From: Lasiosphaeris hirsuta
Lineage: Eukaryota > Ascomycota > Sordariomycetes > Sordariales > Lasiosphaeriaceae
Direction of reading: 5' to 3'
Assembly (NCBI GenBank): GCA_030549175.1
Contig: JAUKUA010000004.1
Coordinates: forward strand, 3,844,001-3,908,000
Length of the DNA stretch: 64,000 nucleotides
Shown: positions 48,056 to 59,952 of the stretch, one piece after another
Position numbering within the stretch: the stretch's first letter is position 1
How the letters are laid out: every line of letters begins with the position of its first letter
Made by a program: the position numbers and the translations under genes
The notes under the pieces: model-generated
Seen by the model: the letters and a program-made list of their open reading frames with translations, nothing else
Told to the model about the DNA's origin: nothing
Databases searched by the model: none

Positions 48056-50062
48056 ATGTCCCAAGTTGCCGGCGGCAGACCGTTGCTAAGAGATTTGCAC
48101 CGCGCCACAGCTGGCAGGCTTGAAGTTGTCTCCGAAGCCCGACTAGCCCTCGTCCATGCCTTCTTCCTCTTGAAGCCAACCTCTCTGGGTTGCCCAGAGT
48201 CTCCCATGCCGACGCCACCTCGCATCGTAATTGACGGGTTTTGGCGCTGTCTTTGCCCCTCAATTGATGTCGCTGTTTCTGCAAAACCCGTCAGCAATCC
48301 CTTTCGCCTGACACGACAGGCCACCAGTCGCAAAGATGCCCTCCACGTGAATCGGCCCTCCCACCAGGGCCATCAGATCCGCGCAGCTCACACCGAGAGC
48401 CGGCCCCAGCCCGAGAATGCGCCCCAAAGGACGCCAGCTCCCTCCGCCTCCGAATGCCCTACGCCCCCGCTAGTGACCGAGGAGTCCATGCGCCAATCGG
48501 TAACGTCGGCCATCTACGAGACGCTGAAGTCGCAGCGCCTCTACGATGACGGGCGGGGCGCAGCGGTGCGCGAGCTGGTGTGCCACCTGGTCCACGACCG
48601 CGGCGAGCGGCCCAACATCTTCCACGCCGACGCGCTTGCCGCGGCGAACTGGGCCGTGGACGGCTCGGCAGTCGAGCTGAGTGTCATCATTGACGAGATG
48701 CTGCGGCTGGGCATCGAGCCGACGGGTCAGTTCTGCCACACTGCGCTGCGGGCGCTTGCTATCCATCCAAACTACATAATGAGGAACGAGATATTGGGGT
48801 ATATGAAGCAGGAGCAGATTGAACTCTCGGAATCGGGGAGGTGTAGCGTCGCCCTGGGTCTGCTGCGCGACAGGCAGTTCGAAATGGCCATGGACTATAT
48901 CGATCAGATGATCCGCGACAAGCTGGGCATTCCGGCCTGGGTCTTTGATATCTTTATATACCAACTGGGGGAAATGAACTTGATTGATGAGGCGTTTCAC
49001 CTTGCGTGGCATCGGGTTCAAGCCACCGGGCATGATGACACCCCCAAGTCCCTGAGCATGTGGACCTTCCTTCTTGAGGAGTGCGGCAAGGCATTGCACT
49101 ATGAAGGGACCAAGTTCGTGTGGAACTACATGGTCGAGTCCGGGAATCTGAACCCATGCGATGGGACGACGACAAACGTCCTCTACACCGCGGCGCGCAA
49201 AGGGGATCCAGACCTGGCCAACCAAGCCATCCAAGTCCTCTCGGCGAGAGGGTTGAAGCTGGGCATCCACCATTACGAAGCCCTGGTCGAGACGTACACG
49301 CGGTGTGAAGACTTGCAGAACGCCTTCCAGGTTCTCTGCATCATGGCGAGCACAGGCATCCAGCCCGAGGCAGCCAGCACCCGGCCCCTCTTTGCGCTGC
49401 TGAAGCGGTCCCAGCAGCTCATAGACAGCTCCCTTGATCTCCTGGCCAACCTGGCAAGGACCGAAGTCGTGCCCACAGCCGGCGCAAACGTCGTGATCGA
49501 GGCGCTCTGTGCCCACGACAACCTCCCGAAAGCCCTGAGCGTCTACTACGGCATCGACGCGGTGTGCATCGCCGGCCCGAACACCCACACCTTCGAAGTC
49601 CTCCTCGCCGCGGCGACGACCCACGATGACGCCGCCATGATCTTTTCCGAGGCCGAGCTGCTCTCCATCAAGCCCTCCGAGGCCATGCATGAATCCATGG
49701 TCCGCTGCTGCGCCCGCGACGGCAGCCTGAAGGAGGCCCTCGCCCACATTGCCAAGATCGACCAGTCCGCCACCTCGCCATGGCTGAGCAAGCGGACGCT
49801 GACCGTGCTCATCGAGCGCACTTTCCGGGAGCAGGACCCGAAGGCGTGGGATCTCCTCGACGAGGCCAAGAGGAGATATGCCGATGTCAAGTGGGAGTTT
49901 GAGGCTATGCTCCTGGAGATGATCAAGGCCGATGCGTCCAAGATGAGACCGCCTCCGGCATCTGAGCCAGAGGCAGATGAGCCAGAGGCAGATGAGCCAG
50001 ATGAGCATCTTTGGGGAGAGGTCGAAGAGGCGCTCCTCAAAAAAAGGGTTCATCGGAGCTAG
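48056..50062 (+). CDS. Pentatricopeptide (PPR)-like mitochondrial RNA-binding protein, putative
   Basis: Single-exon frame of 668 residues. It shows the helical-hairpin texture of fungal PPR proteins: VIIDEMLRLGIEPTGQFCHTALRAL, AARKGDPDLANQAIQVLSARGLKLGIHHYEALVETYTR, and QVLCIMASTGIQPEAASTRPLFALLKRS (each read as parts of 35-residue repeats), between about residues 190 and 600. The N-terminal 120 residues are basic and Ser/Pro-rich, fitting a mitochondrial presequence; a second candidate start is the ATG at 48206. The C-terminus has a short EADEPEADEPDE repeat. Such proteins usually stabilise or translate mitochondrial transcripts; the target here is unknown. A 538-codon antisense open frame overlaps it and is rejected. 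Confidence 0.8.
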   Translation: MSQVAGGRPLLRDLHRATAGRLEVVSEARLALVHAFFLLKPTSLGCPESPMPTPPRIVIDGFWRCLCPSIDVAVSAKPVSNPFRLTRQATSRKDALHVNRPSHQGHQIRAAHTESRPQPENAPQRTPAPSASECPTPPLVTEESMRQSVTSAIYETLKSQRLYDDGRGAAVRELVCHLVHDRGERPNIFHADALAAANWAVDGSAVELSVIIDEMLRLGIEPTGQFCHTALRALAIHPNYIMRNEILGYMKQEQIELSESGRCSVALGLLRDRQFEMAMDYIDQMIRDKLGIPAWVFDIFIYQLGEMNLIDEAFHLAWHRVQATGHDDTPKSLSMWTFLLEECGKALHYEGTKFVWNYMVESGNLNPCDGTTTNVLYTAARKGDPDLANQAIQVLSARGLKLGIHHYEALVETYTRCEDLQNAFQVLCIMASTGIQPEAASTRPLFALLKRSQQLIDSSLDLLANLARTEVVPTAGANVVIEALCAHDNLPKALSVYYGIDAVCIAGPNTHTFEVLLAAATTHDDAAMIFSEAELLSIKPSEAMHESMVRCCARDGSLKEALAHIAKIDQSATSPWLSKRTLTVLIERTFREQDPKAWDLLDEAKRRYADVKWEFEAMLLEMIKADASKMRPPPASEPEADEPEADEPDEHLWGEVEEALLKKRVHRS

Positions 50063-51017
50063 AATACATGAAATAATAATTACCAAATGAACTTGTAATT
50101 ATACATGTTAATCCTCCGCAATAATGGTCGTGCCACTCTTATCAGCTTCTCACTCAGGTCAGAAATTTTGTCCACCCCACGTTTGTCAAAACGTGTTAAG
50201 TCAATTTACCATTTCTTCATTCATCCGCCACGATTACAGCGAGATGTAATCCGACATCAAAAGTTGTTAAATTCACCGCGTTGTTCAGCTGCTAAGTCGC
50301 CAAAAGCTAACCCTTTTTCCATGATGCTCCAATCTCTCCCGGTGAGCTGATGCCATATAAATACCCTATTTCTCACGCCCTAGCCTCAAACGCAAAAGCG
50401 AATAACATCATATGCGATACAAGGTTGGTTTACAGCCCAGACCGATAGTTCCACGAGCCTGACTTCCCCTTCCTACCCTCCCAAAACGCCTGGCCGGCTT
50501 TCGTAAATAATGCAAGCCTAACCGCCCATATTCGAGATAGCCCTAATAAATAAACACCGCAAGCCATGCCTTCCCATCCCAGGTAAGAGACCGCAATGGC
50601 CAGAGAGCTCCCGATATCAGATTCATGATATGACCCCCTGACGGAAAGCCCTCTTGAATATGCAACCATTTGAAAAATAAAAACGCCGTGAAGGCGAGCT
50701 GGAATTTTTGACAGGGAAGCATACAAGCTCAAACCCGTACGTGAAAGCCGTAGTCAGCCGCCAACTCGCGGAGCTTCTGCTCACCCGGGCAGTGCTTGAT
50801 AAACAGCGGAAGTTTTCTCCCAAACCCGCGATGGCCAACATGCACTCCTCTCCCCGCGTTCTAGCCACCTCTTCAGCCACCAACATCGCTTGCCCCTCCT
50901 CCCCCCCCCTCCCCCCCGGTCGATACTGCTGCTGTACGTATGACTCGACAAGTTCATGTTATATGACGTGCCAGCAGCTGCCGCGTGATTCGCGTTGTAG
51001 GAGGCCGCGTTGCCTGG
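50063..51017. other. Intergenic: convergent 3' flanks of PPR-like gene and zinc-cluster-like gene
   Basis: No gene supported. C-rich run at about 50901-50917. Confidence 0.55.
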
Positions 51018-54012
51018 CTAAGAAGTAGAGGTAGTTGTCCTCCGTTGCGCCGTACTGGGGGCAGTTGCAGTAGTTGCAGCACAGGAAGAAGCCACAGTCT
51101 GAGAAACTGGGCGAGCAAGCCCCCCGGACGAACTGCCATTTGCCGACTGCGAACTGTAGTTATCATAAGATGAATACGAGTTCGAAGCGGTGGCTGAGGA
51201 TGGTTGATTAGCGTATGGCTCATACGCCACACGGCTGCTCGCTGGCTCTGCCCGAGTGGTTGAGTAATGATTGTAGTCATAACTCGGGGTGGTTGAAACC
51301 GCTGTGGTGGCGGAAAACGCTGCACTCCCTGTACCGGAGGGGGCTACCTGAGCCTGAGTCGAGTTTTGGACAGGCGTGCGACTTTGTGCCCGGTTAGCCT
51401 GCCGGGATTTAGCACGAGTCATCGGGGCAGCGGCCTGAAACGGCGGCGTATTCAAAGGCCGAGCCGCAGGCTGAGCCGCGGTTTCCCAGCTTGATGACTG
51501 CTGGTGCCGGAGATCGTCATATGCCAAAGGAGCAGTATTCTGCACAGCCTGCCGGCCCTATGCCTGTCTCGGCGGCGGTTTACTAGTCACTAGCAGAGCA
51601 GGTGAATGCGACATAGTTTGCCAGGTACTATTCACCTGCGCCGTTGACACATTGCTATTCGTAGTGTCCGGCTGGGCCGGCTGAGCGGAGGGAAGCCTAC
51701 GCCGTGTCCTAGAAGGCTGCTGTGTCGGCTCCTGGACCGGCGGAGGGTAGGTAAAAGTGTGCAGTGCTGACCCCGAGACTGTCTTCAGGTACTCCAGCGG
51801 AGCAGCAGTTGACTGGTGTGGTATTTCCGAAGTTGAGGTGTCCCCATGGTTGGGGTATGACAGGCCGGAAGTGTCATGATATATGCCAGAGTTTTCTACG
51901 AAGGTGGAAGGCTGATCGATTGGGTGTGAAACCAGCTCGGAGTGGCTATGATGATGAAAGCCTGATGATCCCAGGTCATTGGGCTCATCGTCTTGCTCAA
52001 TGGTATTGGGTCCTGGCTATTCTGTGACTGCTGAGGCCTCTGGGGCCTCTTGGGCCTGTTGGGCATCTAGGGCCTCTAGGACCTCTGAGGGTTCGGGAGT
52101 ATTAGAGGCTACTATTGAGCTTCGGCCCGCTCTTGCTTTCGCAACAGCGTACCGGCACTCAACCCCCAACTCAAGGCATTGTGAGCATTTTGGTTTCTTC
52201 TTGTCGCACTACACAATCGGTCAGTTTTCTTTTCTCCAAATTGATTGGCAAACAAACAAGCGATAAACAATAGACTAACGTTTTGCTTGCCCTTGCTCAG
52301 GCGGCAGGTTTCGCAAGCCCCTCGGGTAAGCCCTTTGACACCCTTTGACGTTTTGCGAAACCCATTCGTCGCTGCAGCTACAGTCGCAAGAGAACTAGAT
52401 TCTGCCTCAGCAGTAGCGATGCTAGCGTCCGCCAGGCCTTTTAGCCTGGCCACTCCTAATATCTTATCTTTCCGGGATTTCTTCGACAACGGGGAGCTAG
52501 GGGTGGAAGGCTGTGACTGATTACCCTCCGCCACTGGCTGAGATAGTCTATCATGTCCCTGAATTGGAGTAGATTGGTCGGAGTTCACCCCATCCTTGAT
52601 GGGATGAACTATGCGCAGCCGCTCAGCTCCGTACTTAACGAGCATTGCCAGGGATTCTTTCTGCAACTCTGGGGACTGATTGGCAAATATATTGAACTGC
52701 TCAGGGGAAAGGGACTGTGGATCGACGCCCTCGGAGCTCAAAAGGTTGATAGCCGCATCCCGTCGTCTTGCTGTCTCTCCTGGAGGAAGGTTGAGGATTG
52801 AATGGATGTGCACGCCGCCATTGACAGACATCACACCTCGGGACTCCGAGCGTGCATCAGCATCGCCACCGGCAGTACTCACCAAACCCTCGGGGCAGTT
52901 ATTTGTGCTGCCTGACTCAATTCCATTGACGCCTCCTGGCTGCTGGGTGTTGTAATACTGGCGCCCGGAAGAATCGCCGATAGGCAAGGCGCCGGGCATC
53001 TCAGGCGGGACCACGCTGCCATCCGCAGCAGGAGCTACCGAATCCTTCTTCTTGCGACGTTTCTTCGGCCGGGGGCCCTCATGACTCGGAGCACCATCCT
53101 CTGCCTGCCTTTTTTCGCTAGATCTAGGCGTTTTCGGGGGGCTCGATTCCTTGGAGGCCTTGGGGGCCTTGGGGGCCTTAGGGGGCTTAGGTGGCTTGGG
53201 GGTCTTTGGTGCCTTTTCTCTGGGCGGTCTTGGGGCCGCGGGAGGAGCAGGAACAGGTTCTGGCGGTAGTGGGGCCATACTTTCTAGAAGTTGAGCAACG
53301 GTCTTGTGCATTGGAGTGTGGTCGTACTTGACACTGATCATCCTCGTCGACTTGACGAAAGCGATTCTTATGCTACCCCGACAATCAAAGGCGGGACGAC
53401 CTGGTAGCGGCAGGTCAGTTGGTGTCGCACTCCATGTTCAATATAGGTGTACCTACTAAGATTGACCGGGTCCTGTCCGTCCTTGTTGCTCCATGCGCCG
53501 ACAGGCGTCTTGGCGGGGTTCTTTGATGTATGGCGGTCCCATATCTGTTTAGAGTCTTTGCAAACATATGTGAATGTCCAGCCCTGCTCGTCTCTCGAGA
53601 CCTGTCGCACCACCCAGTTGCTGCTATCAATCTCGCCCAAGGAAGAAACGATGTGCTTAGCTACTGACTTCTGGAGGATATGGTCGTCTTGCCGCTGGTT
53701 CAGGACTGTGTCGATGGCATTGATTCGGCGGGTAGCCTGGCCACTGTTGACGGCAGAGGAAGGCACGACGCTAAATAATCGCGCTCTTCCTAGCTGAGGG
53801 TCGATGTTTGACGCATTTTCGAGGACTTCATTCTCGTTTTCCGAGACCGGCACGTGAAAGACGGCGGTCGGTCGAAGTTCAATGATCAACTTGATGTGCT
53901 CGGCGGTGGTCTCGGTGACTCCAGTGCTGAAAATTTCGCGCAGTCGGTCTTGGAGGTCGTCCACTGAAATGCACTGTTGGATTGACTTGGATGCATTCAA
54001 TAGAGCCTCCAT
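51018..54012 (-). CDS. Zinc-cluster-like (Cys6) DNA-binding protein, possibly interrupted by two in-frame TAG codons
   Basis: Start ATG 54012 (MEALLNASKSIQQC). Exon 1 54012-53457 splices through a 56-bp intron (GTAGGT, CTGAC branch) to exon 2 53400-52280 (FDCRGSIRIAFVKSTRMISV, YDHTPMHKTV, then a Pro/Lys tract and a nuclear-type RPKKRRKKK). A 71-bp intron leads to exon 3 at 52208. The join makes a Cys6 zinc cluster, GACETCRLSKGKQN-CDKKKPKCSQCLELGVECRY, at residues about 545-580. Exon 3 meets TAG at 52019-52017 after 63 codons, yet the same frame stays open for 152 more codons to a second TAG at 51560-51558, then 179 more to a final TAG at 51020-51018. The downstream parts are Ser/Thr/Gln/Pro-rich like fungal transcription-factor tails. 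Either the protein ends at 52017, or the gene is disabled, or introns remove the TAGs. Confidence 0.7.
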
Positions 54013-54587
54013 GGCGGCGACGTCAGCGGGTTCCGCGCGGATGTGAGCACAGGTGCGAATGCGCTGCCGAGCGCCGGACGCCAATACAAATTAGAAAGCG
54101 GAATCGTTCCCATCCTTGGATTATTGTCCCATGAGGTCTTCGTCGAGAGGCCACAGAAGGCGCAGCGTGTGTTGGTTGGCAATTGCGGCGATCGCAAACT
54201 GCGTTTCGTATTGCCGGATCCAGAATCCAGACGCCCGCACAGCGAAATAGGTGGAGACGTGCAGGCACGAATGGAGGCGTTCGCTGAGGCTTGCTGGAGG
54301 GAAAGGCAGTTCCTGGTTTAGGGTTAGGGTTGTCACACACACCATCCCATTGCCCACTTTCAGTCAATTGCAACGTTTGCCAACCACCCATAAATATGTC
54401 ATCACAGAATTCAATTAATAATGGTAATTTATTAGATGAAATTTGTTTTATTTCTTTTTAGTGAAATTCCTCAAGCACAACTTGCTAAGATGCATCGCCA
54501 AATCCCAACGCCGTGCCCAGACCCAGTCCTTACAACCGTTGTGCACATCTCCATTCATAAAAAGACACCCCTTCAAGTCATCTGGCA
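54013..54587. other. Intergenic: KU70 3' flank and upstream of zinc-cluster-like gene
   Basis: Contains the interstitial telomere-type repeat at 54318-54332; AT-rich at 54400-54470. No gene supported. Confidence 0.6.
54318..54332 (+). repeat. Short interstitial telomere-type repeat
   Basis: TTTAGGGTTAGGGTT: two full TTAGGG units plus a partial one, the fungal telomere repeat, about 300 bp upstream of the zinc-cluster-like gene start. Short telobox words also serve as promoter elements, so it need not be a telomere scar. Confidence 0.55.
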
Positions 54588-56635
54588 TCATGCGTTTTCT
54601 TCGATCCACTGTTCCAGCTTCTCGAGTAGCTCTGCCTTTTTGCCCGTCGTGCTTATCCCCTTGCCAGCCAACACATCCCTGAGCTCTGCCACCGTCATCT
54701 TCTTCAGGGTGTCTTGTTCAAGAGCCAGCTTGAGCTGAGCATTATTCATCGAGCCTGTGGCCTTCTTCGCAGCAACAGATTTCGCGCGCTTCGTTGGCCT
54801 GTCTCCATCATCGAAGTCCGATTCTCTCTTCACTGCCCTGCTCTGCATGAGCTCCTTCGCCTTCTTCGCCGCCTGCTCCTTCCATTCGCCCAGGTACTCC
54901 CCAATTCTCTTGTCCATCTGCCTGTATTTCGGGATGGTCGGGTCATCGAGCTTTTCGGGAACATCTTCCTCTAAAGCCATAACCTGGAGGATCTTGTAAT
55001 GCCACTGGAGCGAAGGGTTCGGATACTTGAGCGGGTTGTACATTGCCTTGGGAAGTTGTAGGTTTTGGACAATGTGTCTCATCCCATCCGTAAGCTCGTC
55101 AGGGCACCTTGGTGCGGACGGCAAGTCTACGTTTCTGACATCGTCTGCGAAAGGCAGTGGGTAGAGCCAAAGTCCTGCCGGCAGAAAGCTTGCAGCCGAA
55201 GCGTCGCCGCCCGAGCCCCTTGACGGTAGGATGGCCACCATAATTGGGTTGGCATTATCGCGAGCGATGAACCAGCCAAGTCCCATCTTGTCGTCTTTGA
55301 GCAATTTCTGCCACAAAGCGGAAAACACCCGGGTCGATCCGACATAGCCCTCCTCACTGGGGAATATGAAAATCGATTTCTTCACGGATGCCCACATCGG
55401 GAGCATCGAGCGAGGCTTAAATCCAATAAGTCGGAGGCCTTTGGGGCCTAATTTCTTCAGCTTATCCGTTTCCTCGGGCTTAAAGTAGATGTACTCGCCG
55501 CCAAACTTGTAGGCCTTCTTCGCCTCGGACTTTTGAACGGTACGGGTAGACGAATCGACTTTTGTCGTCTCTGATTGAGCGAGTTGGGGTTGCTCGCCGT
55601 CAAGCCAGACATAGCAAGTGCGGGCAGGCTGTTGCCTGTGAAGGGGAATGTAGCCCTTGATGGTTATTGTAAGACCCGGGGCGAGCTCGAAGGGTAGGTT
55701 AGAAAAATACGATCTCTTCGGTGTTTGCTTTGAGCTGATGTTTGAGATCAAGGAACTCAAAAGCGTCAGGCCATCACCCGACTTGGAGGCCTCGATCCCA
55801 TCTGATACGCCTGCTTCGGCCGCCGGGTCACGATAGATGATGTCCTGTATCGGATTAGATTTCGCCCGCATCACATGCATGTGTCATGGGCTCTTACATC
55901 GTAGAATTTGGTCATGTCAAACTTCTTTCCTTCACGGCTAATGGGGAAGAGCTCAATGACAACACCCAGATCGTAAAGATCTTTTGCCCGAACTGCCGCA
56001 GAGGACCTGACGTTCTTGTCCCCAGCGTGTGGGTTGTCATTATCCGTGATGATGAAGAGCCTTCGAGAGCCAAAGTTGGCGGCGCTAGTGGTGAAGACCT
56101 GATTGGCGCAGAACAGCAAATTGGACATCAGGGCGGGCTCACTTGACGGAATAAGAAGCTTGTCTAGATCTTCCCCTTCTTCCACCATGGCCTTCAGCTG
56201 CTTGACATCTCCGGCAGCAGGCACATCGAGGTCGGTGAGCAGGTAGCAGTGGGGATACCCTGTGCCGCTGCGAGAATTGGAGTCGTTGCGGAACTTGGAC
56301 TTCTCAGTGCCGAAAAGAAGGATACCCATCATATCCTTCGGCTGGGAGATGATGCGCTGCTGCATGATTTGGTATGCACATTTCAGGGCTGCCGAGACGG
56401 CAGTATCCTTGTCGGCCTTCTTCTGATCACCAGCCGGTGGCGGCAGTAGCATAGAGTCGCTAACCTCAATTGCAAAGAGAACGGCATCTTTCTGCGTTTT
56501 GTAGTCCTATGATTCGGATTAGCAAGTGATTCGCTGAGGTCACAGCTGTAGACAACCAGACAAACTGACTGTCTCATCAAGCTCCTCTTCTTCGTCTCCA
56601 TCAGCACGCCTCTCTTCATCGCCTCCCCAGGCCAT
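54588..56635 (-). CDS. KU70: Ku70, DNA end-binding subunit of non-homologous end joining
   Basis: Forms the Ku70-Ku80 ring on double-strand breaks and telomeres; mus-51 in Neurospora. Exons 56635-56570, 56506-55898 and 55844-54588 give 643 residues. The acidic N-terminus [22 protein letters not shown] joins [19 protein letters not shown], the start of the vWA-like Ku domain (to about residue 230; [24 protein letters not shown]). The Ku core beta-barrel follows: [47 protein letters not shown], and the LPLPFADD-like [13 protein letters not shown] block. The C-terminus carries a basic linker and a SAP domain ([28 protein letters not shown]). Introns are 63 and 53 bp. Secure assignment. Confidence 0.95.
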
Positions 56636-58528
<1,893 letters not shown>

Positions 58529-59952
58529 GCATTCTTACCTAACGATTCGGTGAGAATGAGTGTAGTATATGTTTGGGCAATACACCAGACGCCGCTAGAT
58601 ATAATGAAACTCGAGTTGGCTTGCAGGGGGGCATATATTGATGCACCTAATGATAATATGATCAAGCTGCAGGCTTCGGCAGGTCTTGTCAACCATTCAT
58701 GGACCTCAACTAAAGGGAGGAGAAGAATTGAGGCACTAGGCCAGGCGAGCACATGACTAAAAAAATTAATTTATGTTGTATGATTGTATCTTTGCCAGTC
58801 ATTGAGCCACCGTGTTTATAATCCGCGACTCGAAGTGTACAGATACAGACGCTGATCATACTACAGTAAGAGCGATTTGGTACGGTCCACGTGTCTAACG
58901 TGGGTGGGGGGGGGGGCCATTGAGCTGTCGTTCGGGGTCGGGCGAATGCGCCCAACTAGAGGGCCCGCCTTTATCGATTTGGGCAGGTGGGCGTGGCTCG
59001 GTTGGTTAGGCGGGCGGCGTGGACGGGAATGCGTCATCGATTCGTCGTGTCCCTGGTCCCTGGCGCAAAGGTAACACCGACCCGCTTGCCAGCCCTGACG
59101 GGTTACAGAGTACAACAGATCAATCGTCACTGGATGAAGGGGCGACCCGCCGGGCAGTTTCCTTATGCGCTGTACTGTTGCCATTGGGACGGACATACGG
59201 ATAACGGTCTGTAACGCCGCTCGCTCGCAACTCGGACTCTTGTTGGGGCGCTGCTGGCGCAAGAGATTTAGGGAGGGATTTTGCTCTTCGCGCGGGGCAC
59301 GCAGGAGGGCTTTATCCCCTTGCGAATGGGAAAGACCTGCTTACGCCTTCCTCCGTCCCTAATGTTGACTTTATGCGCTTATCTCGAAGGGGATCGTGGT
59401 ATCGTATTGACCTACAAGTGCGCCAGCGGGCTAACATCCCCACATTAATAATACACCCCCCTCCCCCATATATCTTATCTGATGCATAGCTTGGAATGAC
59501 ATCGGCCTTCACCCCCCAACCCCTGGCGTCCCTCCCCTCCTCCCTCTTTGACATGTCCAACTTTCTGTTCCATGCATGCTCAGTATAAGTTTCTCGGACT
59601 TCCTTCTTTGCCTTCATGCTTTCATAGCCTCCGAAGTAGTCCCATGTCCACACCATCACTAACCCAAAGGTGTTTTCTAAGCACCGGCCCCGGCCCCGGC
59701 CCCTGAGACGCTTAAAGCCTAGAGCGGTTCACGCTGTTGGGCGGACCGGGAATCGCGTATCCGAGCACGACACCTGTTGATAGCCCCATGTCGCAAGTCA
59801 TCGATGGACTAAAATTCCAATTTTCCTCTGTTTACAGCTTTTCCTTCGGTCTCGACGTTTGAACAACAGCGAACCGAATTCACGGACGACCGGGGTCCAA
59901 GGATCATTCCGAATCACAGGGTTACGCGCGCGCGACTACCAATTGCGATAAG
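58529..59952. other. Intergenic: ferrochelatase 3' flank to MFS transporter
   Basis: No gene supported. 11-G run at 58906-58916 and a short CCGGCC repeat at 59684-59703 (about three units). Confidence 0.6.

Noticed and set aside
48470..50086. 538-codon open frame antisense to the PPR-like gene
   Set aside because: It lies wholly over the PPR-like frame, has no family-like words, and long antisense frames are common in GC-rich coding DNA with strong third-position bias.
59684..59703. CCGGCC hexanucleotide repeat
   Set aside because: Only about three units; ordinary GC-rich microsatellite.
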